Shown here: one piece after another, positions 47,601-62,600 of the stretch | How the letters are laid out: each line of letters begins with the position of its first letter | How positions within the stretch are numbered: position 1 is the first letter of the stretch | Assembly: GCF_910592395.1 (NCBI RefSeq) | Contig: NC_088315.1 | Location: 7,504,501 to 7,568,500 of the forward strand | Source of the DNA: Lineus longissimus | Lineage: Eukaryota > Nemertea > Pilidiophora > Heteronemertea > Lineidae | Length of the DNA stretch: 64,000 bases | Direction of reading: 5' to 3' | Notes under the pieces: generated by a model | Told to the model about the DNA's origin: nothing | What the model saw: only the letters and a program-made list of their open reading frames with translations | Database searches by the model: none | Translations under genes and position numbers: made by a program

Positions 47601-50600
47601 TCTAATCATTCGTCCCGTCAGCGATCACCTCACCAATAAACATCGCCAGCAGCAAGGTTTCATCGATCATTTGGCTTCCTATGTTTGTTTCCCCTCCCAT
47701 TATCATTGCATCTCACACAGGTCCTATGGCCGCTTGTATTATCGTGATGTCTTTGCCAATATTGGCTGCCGTCATGTACTCTAATCTATCACCAGCCTTG
47801 ACCTTTCGGGGATGGCTCCGGTAATTATATGATGATGGAGGATGGCTCTATTTCAAATTGCTTCGATAAGCAATGTGACTGTATGATAATGCAAAATGAG
47901 ATGAATACAAATGAGGTACTTCTTCAAACCTTAAATCTACGAAAGCCATTTTTTCAAATACCATGTAGAATCTCTTTATCAAGAACACCCTCGGGACTGA
48001 CAGATAATGTCATTGATAGAGAGGTGTCCTGATTACAGAGGTCAAATTGAATTGAAACGACCCACTTGGGATGAAAGCAGTGTCCCTAATGGAGAGGGTG
48101 TCCAACTGCTAACAGACGAGTCTGCTAATGGTGACTCCACTGTAGTATTCATAAGTATCACCTGGGCGTCACCATGGGGGGTCCGAAGAGGTGTTCAAAG
48201 CTGGACTGCAAGACCAGGCCAGCATATATTGAAGTGAAGGTAATCAATATTTGACGGTGGTCTCTTGGTTTGAGTAGATCCTCTCCAGATGTGGTGCCAG
48301 TCGAATATCGTTTGCCATGAATATTTGATGTGGCTACGGTACAGGAATAATCATTGTTGTCCCATTTACACAAGGTATCAATATTTCTGCCGGTGTATTG
48401 GTGTAGTGGTTTCTGACTGCTGTGGTCAAGCAGGTTCAGCTGTATATGTCATGACTAACGATGGTCATGAAATAACATGGTGTTTGTTTGGGAATCTGGA
48501 GGAGAGTGGCTCCCTCAGCCTTAGCCGGCAACCAGTCCTAGAAGATATGGAAGAACGAATGACAAAACCAGGGTAGATGTCCAAGAATGCCTGTCAAACC
48601 AGGGTTTATAATGACGGCTTGACAAACACACACCAACCACTTTAAAAATGGCAGTTAAAATGTTTACTGTAGAACAACTTGTCGGATATTGCTGCAGCCT
48701 GTGGAAAGAAAATAATTTTATACAAAATTACATTGTTGGACTTGACTGCTACTTAATTTAATTTCATCCATCAATGTCACGAGACAAGATTTTTTTCACA
48801 AAAATCGTGCACACTACATAAATTAGAACCCGTACCTTGGTGGTAGACATACTTCGATATTTTAAAAAACGAGAAGGGTGGAGTTGGAAGCAGACGTAAT
48901 GAGGGTGACTCAGTTATTGATTTTACTCCAGGTAATTATAGGGTAGGTTGCACCGAGCTGATGGAGTAGACAGTTACCATCATCGAGATATTGGTCTGCA
49001 ATTGTACCTGAGGATGATTTTGTCAATAAATGGTCCATCGATGGGTGGCTGTCTCCCTCTGCAATATTTTTCTTATGAAATGATGAGACTTTTATCAATA
49101 TTTGCAAATAATAGCTAGGTCTCTCCTCCAATTATGCATAAATAAGGTTTGATGACTGTTCCAGGTTCGTCGATGATAGCCGGGCACCTGGTAAAAAACT
49201 CGGCTGAAAATGTCTGTGTACCTGGCTTGGCAAACGTTATAATTAAGTTATAAAAAGTATTCAATAACTATGTAACAAGTATTAACGAACATTGTAAAGG
49301 AGTCGGATTCTGGACCATTTTGTGTAATTTACTGCCCAAAGAAAAACAGAATTGTCCTCTTAAGTTGTGATTGTACCCCCTCTTGCGAAAATATTAGGCT
49401 CGCAAATGTAGATGGTCATTCCCAGCCTTAAAATTGTGACCATTTCCTATACGAAAGTATGAACCAGGCAGATTCTGTCCTCAAGATATTGATAAGTGTG
49501 ATCGTACCTGAGGGCACATGGTCATGCTGTCTAGACATCCCATAAAGAGAGTGTCTAGTCTTCAGCTGATCTGAGTGAGTGGAAGCTATGTTCATATCCA
49601 CCAAGAAGGTGGATAACTATTCACGTCTCCTTTGCTTCTCATCAAGCTCACCATCTCATTCTAAAAACTCCCGTGCGGCGTCTAGATAGCTGCTGGTCTG
49701 ATCTGACAATGGACATCGTGTAATTATCATTGATCCATCTCAGTTGCCATGGTGATCAAAAACATTCATCAGATATTGATAGATAAGGTTGGTGTGGAAA
49801 GCTAGGTTTTGAAGAACATGTCCAGTTTTTGGCTGACTTGAGTGAATTACTTCTTTTTCATATCAATGAAAGACGATGAGTACTTGGAATTCAGTCTCAC
49901 TCATCAGGCATAGTATATTTTAAGTGTATATGACCACCACATGTCTCCTCCTGACCTATAGTGAAGCTTGTTTATAACTTGATGAGTACAGTGGATGTCA
50001 GGTCCTCACCAGGTTTAGTGACATACATGTACAGTACAGTCTGGCAGAACCCTTGAAAAGAGAGAATTACCGGTGTCTGGTTGACCCCAGGACAAAAGTG
50101 CCTTACCGAGTTCCTGCAATATGCTGTTTGGTGGACAGAAAATGTTACAGCAATATTAACTCCCACATCTGTACGCACACTCTATGGAGGTTCTTCACGT
50201 GACGTTTTGACAGCCACCTGCCAATGCATTTCCTTTACATCGTGACCACGTGTGACGGCCAATATGGCAGTGCAAAACAATTGGCAACGTCATCATGTGA
50301 CGTCAGTGAAGAACCTCAATAGGGAGGAAAACAAACGTATAGATTCACAGTAGTAAGATCAGACATTGGTAGTTAATAAAGAAATAAATTGCGTAGTAGC
50401 AAAGTATAGCCACCCCCCTCCCCCCTCTCCCCAAACAGGCATTTTTCACAGATTTTGTTGGTCAAAGCAACAAAATTTATCGGAAATAGCTAACAGCAGG
50501 TTTTAGGAGGATGAATATTTCATATTTTTCCCCCCATTGTCAGATATCGACATTTAATTGTCCAAGCCCAGTGTGAACTTCTGTCATTCTGTTCATCTGC

Positions 50601-53600
50601 TCAACCTCATAGGCGATGGCTAATAGAGAGTACAGCCAATGTCAACAATTTCAATTAGTTTGAACCTCATTTTCATGAATAGCTGGTCACCAAGGGACAG
50701 CGAGCGAGGACGCTTCCTGTTTGAATATATTGACAGCGTGGTAGTGGATGCAAGAATTAGGATGGCGGATATCTGGTCCCGTGTGGTACGTGAATAGGGA
50801 ATTGAATATGGAGATCATAATATTCGATATTGGGAAAAAAGTCAAATAGATTTTGTAATGATTTGGTACTGATATAAATAGTGCGCCTAAGTTTTCTCAA
50901 TCAATAAAAACTTATTTATCATGAAAACAAGATATACGATGTACATGGAGCTAACGTCATGACAGAAATACCAATGCTGGTGAAAAAATTGGATTTTGCA
51001 AAAAAACTTTTGATTTAGTCATACCAGTACCTGTCAGGTACTTGCTCGAAAAAACAACCAAGTGATGATCGGGCCACTTGGTATTTTCTACCTACTGGTT
51101 GCAGCCAACAGTAGGCTATAGGCTGTTCGGAATTCTTTAGCAGCTGATGAAATGGTGGGATGATCCCCTAAGGATACTATAGCAAGTCCACTGCGGGTTC
51201 ATACTGGGTGTTCTCGAGAATGATGGACTTGGATGTTTTGCTAATTCGCAGGTAACCTATCGATCCCATCGCAGTCTGGAATGCCACACGCTCTCTCACC
51301 CCTTTGATCAAACCATTGATCATCTGACTCTGTACGTGTAGTAGGACATAACTTACTCTACGAGCGCAGACTATCGATTCAATTGATTTTTGAATAGATT
51401 CAAAGGCATCCTGCGCTCTGTGGATGAGGGGTATTGGCGATCAATTATGCATTGGGGAGGGAGCTTTGATGGCAAAATATATCACTGCCTAACTCTGAAC
51501 TCTGACAAGAACGATGGAAAAATTACTTTATTTTGGGCAATCTCGGAGACGCAATATACAGGGCGCCATATTTGATTTGGCGCTGAAGTCACAAGAACAC
51601 CACTGATTTAGTCTGGAGATATCAATACCAGTACAGGCCAGGGCAATATACCTCTGACTGGGCTGTCAGAATTAGTTTATCTGACTCCCTGGTTTAAAAA
51701 ATATATTGTCTGTCATAGGATGTGCCATAATATAAAAAGAATTAATGGACACCCTTGTTTTGTCACTGAAAGTGACATTTGATAATAACGATAATGGTGG
51801 GAAGTTGATAACACAATATGCCACTAATCTCCTGCTATTCTGATATGTACTTTTAGACAAGGTGTGACTTTGATATTCAGCAGCTATAATCTACAGAAAT
51901 CACCTTAGATTTGCCAGTGTCCAAGATGTTGACATGAAAAAGGTAGCAGTCCCACCCGGATTGAGTGCTTTCAAACTCGTCTGTTTGCATTGAGTTATTT
52001 GCCTGGGCATCAAAACAATCATAACCTGCATTACGGATTGAGTCACGAGCTCAAATTGTATCAATTTTGAATTAAATCACCTTGGAGACGTGTTTCCTTA
52101 GCAACAGGCATCACTTTGAATGGAGACGGATCTGTCAGTGCTTTGGATGTACTCTGCTGTGCAGATTCTGCAAATGATGATGCATGCAGCGGGGATAATC
52201 GGTCATGGATGGATGGATGGATGAGAGTTTATCAAGTGGTCTCCAGCTGGTACATGAGGGCATTCAGCATCTTACAAGGCTATGACATCACAACGCATCT
52301 TATGTCATAGTCATGTCTTCGGGACAAGAAGGTTTTCTTCACCTCTCCTTGACCTTTGGAGGGAAACACAAGGCATACCCATAAACGACCCCCCACTATA
52401 AACGACTCTGGATACTGTTGATGTTCTACAAATCATCTGTACCGTTACTGGATTAGAAACATCAATATTGGCTGATAATATTGTACACTGTGATAGATGT
52501 GTGATTGTAAGGCATCATTCAGGCAGATTGGGTATCACGCCTTCATGAAAACATGGCTAGGTCACACCCTTGAGGTATTACATTGATATGACTTACTTCC
52601 TTACATCTAGACTTGTCGTGTGTTTCTGCTAGGAATATTTTTTAGTGAGGGACCATGGAGGGTGTCAGTATTGAATGTAGGGAAGGAAGGGTCAAGAAAG
52701 TCACCAAATATAATGTATACTGAGAGATGGTATCTTCCCTATGCTGTTACCCCTGGGCCAGAAGGCCAGAAAAACATATGCTTCCTCTTATCGATATCCT
52801 CCAACCTCAGGAATACCGAAATGGCGGTGTCGTCTCCTTCGACAGATTAGTAGTGTAATCAGTCTTCCAGGGGTATGGAATGAACCTAAAATTGTGGCTG
52901 CGGTAGGTTGGGTTGTGGGGAGGGTGGATTCATTCTGCCCCGTGAAGATGTGCCAGTCGCAAGGTACGTACCAAGTGCTGAAGCTGAGGATGTTGATGTG
53001 TTGGAGACACATCAAGTATGCCCTTAGACTCCTCAAGAAGCTGTCCTTGCAGTTGGACATGTGTGTCAGTTCCATGCTCTGCCCTCACCCGAGTTTAGAT
53101 AACTACAGCGTCACCAGAGCTGAGGCTGCATGAGGATCTTGAGACACTCGGGATGCATTTAGTAGGTCCTTATACTTGAGAGGCTGTCCTCGAACACGTG
53201 TTCCCCGTTCTATGTACCCATGGGACTGGGAAGTCATATCTTTCATTGGGGAATGGGTTCCCCTTGAGAATTGAATCGGTGTGGAATAATAATACTGAGT
53301 TGATACAGATACTGGGCTAATCTTTGTCTTAGATGGTGCATAAAGTTACTGCTGGTATAACCTGACACATTTTGTTTTAGTAGAGTACATGGTATTCACT
53401 ACATAAAACTTAGCAGTGGCTAACATTATATACTCATGTTACACCGGGTATATAGAGTGGCGGCTTGGGAGTCATAGCGCGAGTAGCTATGTAGAATGGA
53501 TGTATAGTCGGTTATTGATTTCATCACGTCTCTGCGCTATATACAACTAACCCTAAGGAGCTTTGACGGAGTGGAGAGTTTGAATATTAATGGAATATTA

Positions 53601-56600
53601 TACATTTTCCACCACATTGTAAGACCTTTGACCTGGAGGTCACTGATGTTGACCTTGCAAGGTCACCACTTTTCTTCTTACACAGTGTCAGAGCCAAAGG
53701 AATTATCCTCTTGGTCACCTGAATCCCCTGCCGAAGTTGTTCTTTTCATAGAAAGTCCCAATAGACAATCTCACGTCAGATTGTGTTCTTATCTCATTCT
53801 AGCCTCCACATATATACTTCAGGATGTTATTGGATTTCTCATCTTATTCATGTTATACCTTCCAACACTGAGAAAGAAGATAAGGTGATTACAGTGTAAG
53901 CCTTGTGCGTCAAAACCATGACAAAGAATATCACCAGGCTTGGGAAGACTTGCACTACCCAGGGGAGTTACACATAGAATGCCGAAGACTTGCACTACCC
54001 AGGGGAGTTACACATAGAATGCCGAAGACTTTCACTACCCAGGGGAGTTACACATAGAATGCGGAAGACTTGCACTACCCAGGGGAGTTACACATAGAAT
54101 GCCTTGTCAGGTGAGACGGCCACTGATACATCAAAGAATTGTTGAGATGTGGTGTGGTTCGATTATAATATGACTATAAGAAATCAAATAAGAACTTATT
54201 AATAAAATTTTGTTCCGTGTCTTGTGGGTTAGAAGGTAAATGACAGGTGATCCAAATGTTACGGGTTAAGTGCCCTGTGAATGAGTGATTTGAATTGCTG
54301 CAAGATCAGAATCTTCACCTCACGATGTTGATGTGGAAAGTGTTTTATTGGCTTCAAGACTGGCCTATCATACCCCAAGGCAAATCAAACCTACCAGAAG
54401 CTCTAATGATCTGGAACTAATAAGCTCTGGAACTAATCAGACTGCTTTCTAAACACGCTGGCCAGGTGAGATAATAAGGACTGGAATGTAGCTGCTCAGG
54501 TGGAGGCAGGCTAGACAGGTGGTCACTATACCATCCTGGGGTAATGGGGGAGGGGGGGGGTGTTAATCTATTTCAGCCAAAGAGGAGAAACGTCACAGTG
54601 TTTTGGGTGCTGGCCCCCAGAAGCGAACGTTAACCCTGGATTTGCTCAGGATGCCAATACGATATAACCACTGCAAGGTGTGGCGGAATTCAGAGATACG
54701 AGATCAGGCACTTGGTCCATCTTTCTAGATAACCTCTTATACAAGATTAGGATAATCTTATCACATGTCTTGGGAAGGCACGATTTGGATTGGTCTTCTT
54801 CATAGCCAACACGAATCATTCTAGATGGTCTGGATTGGATTGTCAGCTGGTATTCTGCATTGCCAACACAGATCATTCTAGATGGTCTGGATTGGATTGT
54901 CAGCTGGTCTTCTGCATTGCCAACACAGATCATTCTAGATGGTCTGGATTGGATTGTCAGCCGGTCTTCTGCATTGCCAACACAGATCATTCTAGATGGT
55001 CTGGATTGGATTGTCAGCTGGTCTTCTGCATTGCCAACACAGATCATTCTAGATGGTCTGGATTGGATTGTCAGCCGGTCTTCTGCATTGCCAACACAGA
55101 TCATTCTAGATGGTCTGGATTGGATTGTCAGCCGGTCTTCTGCATTGCCAACACAGATCATTCTAGATGGTCTGGATTGGATTGTCAGCTGGTCTTCTGC
55201 ATTGCCGACACAGATCATTCTAGATGGTCTGGATTGGATCGTCTGGTCTTTTGCATTGCCAACATGGATCATTCTAGATGGTCTGGATTGGATTGTCAGC
55301 TGGTCTTCTGCATTGCCAACACAGATCATTCTAGATGGTCTGGATTGGATTGTCAGCTGGTCTTCTGCATTGCCGACACAGATCATTCTAGATGGTCTGG
55401 ATTGGATTGTCAGCCGGTATTCTGCATTGCCAACACAGATCATTCTCGATGGTCTGGATTGGATTGTCAGCTGGTATTCTGCATTGCCAACACAGATCAT
55501 TATTGATGGTCTGAATTGGATCGTCTGGTCTTCTGCATAGCCAACATGGATCATTCTGTGGAGTTTTGATTGGATTGTCTAGTCTTCTGCAGATAGCCAA
55601 CACAGGTCATTCCAGGTGGTCTGGATTGGATTTTCAGGTCTTCTCAGTGCATATAGCCAACATATTGGGCATCTATTTCTAGCGCTGATGTGCGCATAGA
55701 TTTCCCGAGCTTGTTGTGATCAAGTTTCTATAACTATAAATATCAGGTTCTGGTCTTCGATCTACCAAAACACACCCACCAGTACATGTATACATAACGC
55801 CCACGCAGGTCAGTTTATGAAGGAGCTTCTATCACAAAGATGATACCGTTTCCCAAATATGATGATTGAAAATCCTACCCGAGGTTCGGTTGTGATGATA
55901 CGTTGCGTTGAAAAGAATGCGCTGTGTATCTTCTGTAATTCTCCCTTCAGGCCTGGCATCTATTTTGATTGGTTGTCGAAACACCTGACACCGTTACTTG
56001 TCCTGGTTGTAACCCGTGTAAACGCCGCTAGCGAATGATTCTAATTTTAATGACAGATTTTCATATTGCAAACTGATACATGCAATTTGTATGGGGGGTA
56101 TATTGCATTCTTTGACGTCATTGGTTTCTAATTTTGGTATATATTGGGGATGTTTTGTATCTCAAACCGATATAATATAATGCTGTATGTTTTCTACATT
56201 GGGTAGGAATGCAACCTTAGAGATTTCAGTTGGTGTTTTGAAGTTGGATGATTTTGGATGACAGCCAGTTTCAGGGAAATAGTATTATTGAGTATTGACA
56301 TTTACCACTATGGCAGGGTCCTGGACTGTTAAAAAAGCTGCTGGATGTAAACGACAGTCGCCACCTGTGCTGGATTGCAATAGCACAACCATAAAGAGCA
56401 ATCAGCCAACAGAGTTAGCAAATGACGTAATGTTTTTGACTCAGCCATTTATCTACCGTCCCTGGTTCGGGGGTGTGCTGTTGTATAATGTCAGCGATGA
56501 TGAAGTTGGATATATATAACATTTATCCGTTTGTATGCAATCTATCAATCAGTAATCAATTATATGAATCAAAAATAACTAGAGGTGATGTAAAGGTCAT

Positions 56601-59600
56601 TGCTAGAGAAGATGCATAAGATCAAAGTGGAGGCTACATTGATGTAGCATCAATTAGGATGACAAATATAAAACAAAAGAGTTCAAAGCTGTAATTTGAT
56701 GTTCGATGCATTTCTGATCGAAACTGTATCAATTTTCCAAAGAAATCAGTCGATGTGTTGGTTATTTTCATCGTCTGTCATCTGTTTTCAGCAGGTTTGC
56801 AACTTGCAGAAATTTGACTGAGATGGTCGTGTCTCTTGAGGCTGTATTCTGTAAATGCAGGCAGATCCTGAGTGGCAATTGTTGAGTTATCTCCACCTCT
56901 TCAAATGTAGAGTTATCTCCACCTCTTCTGTAATCTCAGGTGGACATTTTTTACGAGATAAGAATGCCAGTCTCTTTCGTAGTATGCTGGTCACAATTTC
57001 CTTGTCAGAATTGCTCCCTTAGGGCCGCTGAGTGTAGCCGTCTTGTCTCGATTTTGTCGAAAGTCAGTGGTACGATGTTGCATGAATAGACGTCTTGACT
57101 TCCTAACTTACGGTGCAGATGGTGTTGATGTCTACAGTGGGCTGATAATGTAAGCGCGTTTAGGGGCATTCCTTGGCCTGGTTGGTCAAAAGAAGTAAGT
57201 CACCAACTTGGGATTGCAAACCCTCAACTTGCCAAGTCCAATGGGCTTAACTGGAGGAGGTAAGGTGGACAGAAGCTTTGTTGAATGAAGTCAGCATCCT
57301 TGTGGACGCAGTAAGTGCATTACGTTTTAACCATCAGAGACAAAAGTAGCATGAGCCGTTTCATCCCGTGTATTGCGCTGGAGGATTATGCGCTGAGTCA
57401 GCAGGTCTTTCATTGCATGGGGACAATGGGATACCTGAGTGAAGGTCAGGTGAATGTCAAAGTTAAATGTACTGACTGACAATATTGAGCGTTCAGGCCG
57501 GAGGATATCATCTTGAGCGATTTGTGCATGGATCTGCCACTCATGCAGTTTTCTTCCAGGAATCTGAGAAGGAGCCTCAAAGAAGTCAAAGGGAATAGAA
57601 CTCTGGTGTGTTTCGCATCTGGGGAAAAGATTTACCCCACAAGGCATATCAGTGTAGCATTACCCACAGACAGGCCATAATTACAAAATGCCTTTAGAAT
57701 TATGTCTCATGAAAACAAATTTGTTGTGTCTGGTAGCTTGTTCAATTCACTTTAAGACTGTAGTCAAAACAATTTGAACAAAATAATTTTAGATGTTTCA
57801 GTGGAGTGCAACCAATTTACCACAGATCATTGAAATCTCCGCTCGCTACTGCGATATTGGAGGGTCTTTCTGTAGTCTCAAGGAAATATTGAATATTGAC
57901 TTTGATACTGTAACACTGTGCCCCAGGGATGGTGGTAACCATGGTGTTCTTTGTCCCATTGACCATGGCGACCTTGACACACTGAAGTTAAACTGCTGAC
58001 TCATCATCCGTCATTGTGGAGATGACAGTTGGTACATTAGTTGCAGAAGACAATTATCTTAACTGAATTAATTAGAAGGTGTGAAGAGATCTTACAGGAT
58101 GCAGGTGACGGTTATTTTATCTTTGTCTATCTGAGATGACATTCTTGATCTTCTAATTGCCGTTCTTTGTCTTGTTTTGCATTTGCCCTTCTTAGCATTT
58201 ATGGCCTGGCTCTTAAGATTAGACATCCTGACCCTCATGGTCTTACCCCCCCCCCCCCCCCCCCCCCAAGATTATATTGAATTCATAGAATATTGATAAG
58301 ATGCAAAAAGTTTGTGTTAAGATGCTCATTTGAGTGAATTGTTGCAAGAAAAGTAAAGTAAAGAATGTCACCTAATAAAACGGCCAGAGAGATTTGTCTT
58401 TCGAATATCAGAATCATGTTTGCCAATTCCAACACACTGCACTGCTCATCCCGCTAGCATTGGTATTAGAACCTTGGACAGATATTTTGGCCCATGCCAT
58501 CATCCTGAAAAGACCATACAATGCTCTATGACTAGAAGTTTCCCGTAATGGATTCTGGTTGATATTTTGCTGCCGCATCTGACAAAACAACGTCTGTATT
58601 TTGGTGGTGGGTGGAGAGAATAACTGTGTTATTGAGTACAAAAGATCATGACGATGATGACCGCAACATTGGATATTCCCGCGAAATGAAGTGGGATGAG
58701 ACAAGTCCTGATTTAGTGTCATTGTTCTCATTGAGTTATTGTTTCCGTTACTTCCAATAAAGGGGAATGATTTTTTCTGAAAACCGCAGGGATGGGTTGA
58801 TAATTGCTGTCAGGTTTACAAATATTTGTTATATTTTAGCCGGATTTGTGACAAGTAGTGGTTAGGTCAGGATTTTGGCCCAAATTGCTTAGTTCTTCGT
58901 GAACAGTAAGCCAAAGACGATGCCCCTTAAACCAAGTCCCTTTCTGCCACCATGAACTGAAAAGAGCTTGTAACTCTTTGTGCTGACACTACAGTACAAG
59001 GTAGTTTTATAACAGAATGATTCATTCACTTTTTTCATACTCCCAACGCATTAAAAGACGCCCTTAGGCTATGTTCACCCTATGTCGTCATTGTCTGGAG
59101 CTACAGTATGGGGGCTGGTGTTAGTTTTTGAACTGTTTGAAAACGGAACATATTCGCATGAGCTATGAGATCCCATCATCTCAGGTGACCAGTATTCAGC
59201 ACAGTTAAAGGGACAACATGTTGGTTTTTGATACAAAAATGGCTCCCATCAGGACCGCGACTTCCCCAAATAGTATAATTGAAAAATACCAGCCGAGTAC
59301 TAGATCAGGCCTGTCTGAAATTCACAAGCCGTGTTGAACGACTGCCCAGCGAAAATAGTTATTGGATATCTGATTCTAGTGGCGGTGCATGGTGGCAAGC
59401 AGGGGTATTATCCTCCTGGCTTGGTAAATCCCACACCCATGTTGTCCCTTTAAGGGAAGTGGGTCTGGTTCAACAGAATGATAAAAAGATTATGGGAGAT
59501 GATAAAAGTGCGAGTTGTTCTAATGTTCTGTGAGAGAGGAGAGAGAAGAAGGCGTCTGTCAACAACAAAATTTTTGCATGTCGCTCTCTACAAAAAATCA

Positions 59601-62600
59601 GCGGGCTGCACTGCGCTGAACCTTTAGAATTTCTCTATTACCTAATGGATTTGCACTGTTTTTGCTCGAGTAAAAAGGGTCTATATGGCATCAAAAAAGT
59701 TGCTTCAGACTACTTAGCTGAGAGCTGACTGGAGTGGTACAGCATAACAACATAACATAACATGATTACCTCTCTGAGCTCAGATGTGGATGTCATCAAA
59801 GCAGGGCCGGCTCTCCTACTCCTGTTCCAACCTGCTGAGAAGCTTGATTTCACCACGATTGGTGTATACCGGTGTCTCATCAAATTGTCCTCAGGTCAAA
59901 ACGTTCCTGGGTTTGCAAGAGTCACAACATCCTCAATTTTAGGTTTTAAAACATCACTTCTGAGGTTCTACTCAGAGGTGTTCTTTATTTACATCAAAAT
60001 TGATAATTGGAAAGGATTAAATACGTGGTTGTTCTGTTTGGCAAGAAATATTATGGAGTGAAAACATAAGTTTAAAAATTTTATATAGATACATAAGGAA
60101 ACATTACTTTGATGGTTGACTCTAAAGCAAGGATGTTTTGGCATAAGGTCATTTTGACAGATAATCTTTATACCTCTCGATGTCATCAGAATCAAGTAGC
60201 ATTTTAGGCTCTCTGAATGCTTCTTATCAGAATTGATTCAGAAACGGCTTATGTGAAAAATGCGACGATTCCGTGGTAATCTATTTAGCCCGTGGTCCAA
60301 GTCGCTTATAATGATGAGGAAGGAGACAGAGTTTGTCCGATGAGACAACTGTATAATTCATCTGAGATAATATATTGACGCTAGGAGCACTAGCGCATTC
60401 CGTTGCTATGTCTGTACAGACTCCCTATGCTGGAAAGATCAATACACAATGTAGAGGAGTTTGTACGTATATACGCTAGGATACATTGTATAGTCACCAA
60501 TGTACGCTGGCGGCAAAATGGCAGCGATAACTTCAGAATGTCGGCGAAGTCAAAACGCAAGATTACGTAAAGAAAATTATTGGATTACGCCTTTGTGATG
60601 TCAGTCATGTTGTCAGGGTTTTGTAGATACGTTTGGCGGCGCTACAAAATTATAAGTTCAGAATTGATGGGGCAGGTAGTGTACATGTGTACATTGGTTA
60701 TACATCATGCAGGTTTTCGTCACTGCATCTGCGTTCTCTGATTGCCTCTAAAATCGTCTCCGCAAACAAGTTTCCAGTTCCCCGACAGTTGCTCTTGATT
60801 CAGTCGCCCGTGTGCTGCACTTTTACACACATCATCGATGTTCATGTGTCATTCATTGACAAATCACAGCAGGCTTTCTTTGTTTCATTATGATACGGCC
60901 CCGCAAATCTTGTACAAATCCCTTTATCTGTTGCCCTATTCAATACCGTAATGCTCTTTTTGCCGCTGTTGAGAACACATAAAATATCCTGGACCAGATT
61001 TTCTATGGGCCGTTCCTACGTCTGTAGATCAGACATGACAGATGCTGTCTGGATTATTATTTTTCCGTCGTATTTTTATTCAGATATGACGTCTTGTCAT
61101 TTCTTTGGCAAATTACATTTCGCCGACAGAGTTTGTTCTGCCGCTTTGGTCTTGTTTATTGACAGAGGGAGTTAAAAAAACAGTTTCTTTGTGTGAAATT
61201 TGGATGCCTCCATTGATATTAAATGTCAGACTTCGCACCAGAGATATTGAGTTTGTTGTGAATCCTCCGGACATGCATTGCATTATTTCTTTCACTTTCT
61301 CAACGAAACCCACTCTCTTCAAATAAATTGAAAGAAGTATTCCGCTTTCATAGATAAACCAACTTTGGTAAGATAAGACGACCTGGAACAATGGACGAGA
61401 ATTTTTCGTCTGAGGCAGCCATTATCTCGATTATTATGATCATCCGCCGGCACAGATGGGCAGGTGGAATATGGGCATGTGTCCTAAGACGGACAGGTTG
61501 TAGCTGGCGGATGACGCCGGGCTTTGTAAGTGCTGCAGTGTTGGATGGAACTAAAAAGTCTGATCATGAGTCCCAATAATGAATGTGCGGACACACTATG
61601 TGTGTTTGCACTGTTCACTCGAATACGTGTTGGCTTTGGCCATCTAGTCGAACTGAATTAGCCAACCAGTAACTAAAGCAATTTCCGGCTCTGCAACCTG
61701 CAATAATTATTACATGCAATGAATTATTGGTTTGCTGTGGTTGTCACTGTTAATAATCAGCAACAAGAAATGTCCTCGAGAAGGCAAAATCGTTCTACTT
61801 GGGAGTGTACTGAATGGACTGGAGCAATTAACTTCAATTCTACGTGAAGTATGGTGAATATCAAAGTCACCATATGCAAAATGTACATGTACATGTACAT
61901 GTACATGCTCTTTCCATACAATCATGAAGGAATGAAAATTCAAATCAATAAGATGCATGTGAGACACCTAGTGACAAATGGTGGAACTTCTTGTCTCTGC
62001 TGCTGCAGGGTGATCGGTGTTGATTGGTGGAAACAGCAGCGCTTTTCACCTCTGACGTCCACGGTTCGATTCCCAGTAGGTCTTGGTGTACTCATGTGAT
62101 AGAGTGTAGGTCTTCTCCGTGGTCTCCGGTTTCCTCCTTCTCAATGTGTTATTATCTCGATTATTAGGAAGACAACACATGTCTAGTTTGATTTCACATT
62201 CTCATTTCGGATTAAGATGTCCCAGCATCAAAATCAACAAACGATATATATCAGTATGTTTTTCAGGAGAGGAATTCCCAAGAGTCTGTTTCAGGAGAGT
62301 TTCTTAAACATTCCACGGTAGAGCCAACAGACAAGTGTCTTGCTCGAGGAATCAGGCCAACAGGACTGGCCCACTATTAACTGCAACTGCGTGATTTGGT
62401 CTGGCATAACTACAACAATCAATACATCCTCATGACCGTGCCGGAGTCCCGCTGCGTTTTCCGGATGCCAAACCATCCTAATCCAGCCTAAGCCGTTGAA
62501 ATGGCTGTCACATTATGTAGATTACCATCCACCGCAATAAACAAGGATTTGTGATCATTAAAATGAAGCCATACAGAATTTGAAGCCACTCATGCCAGTT

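Noticed and set aside
54646-55554. 302-codon minus-strand ORF and overlapping plus-strand ORFs of 238 and 226 codons
   Set aside because: They are translations of the 57-bp minisatellite, whose period is divisible by three. Both strands are open at once and no gene signals surround them.
53944-55655. CRISPR-like array
   Set aside because: Units are contiguous with no unique spacers, no cas genes are present, and the DNA is an animal intron.
60520-60600. Alternative BRSK first exon at ATGGCAGCG near 60520
   Set aside because: The 26-codon frame ends in a stop without a fitting donor in the phase needed for exon 2.
62063-62073. tRNA gene
   Set aside because: Only a B-box is present; no A-box, acceptor stem or cloverleaf could be drawn.
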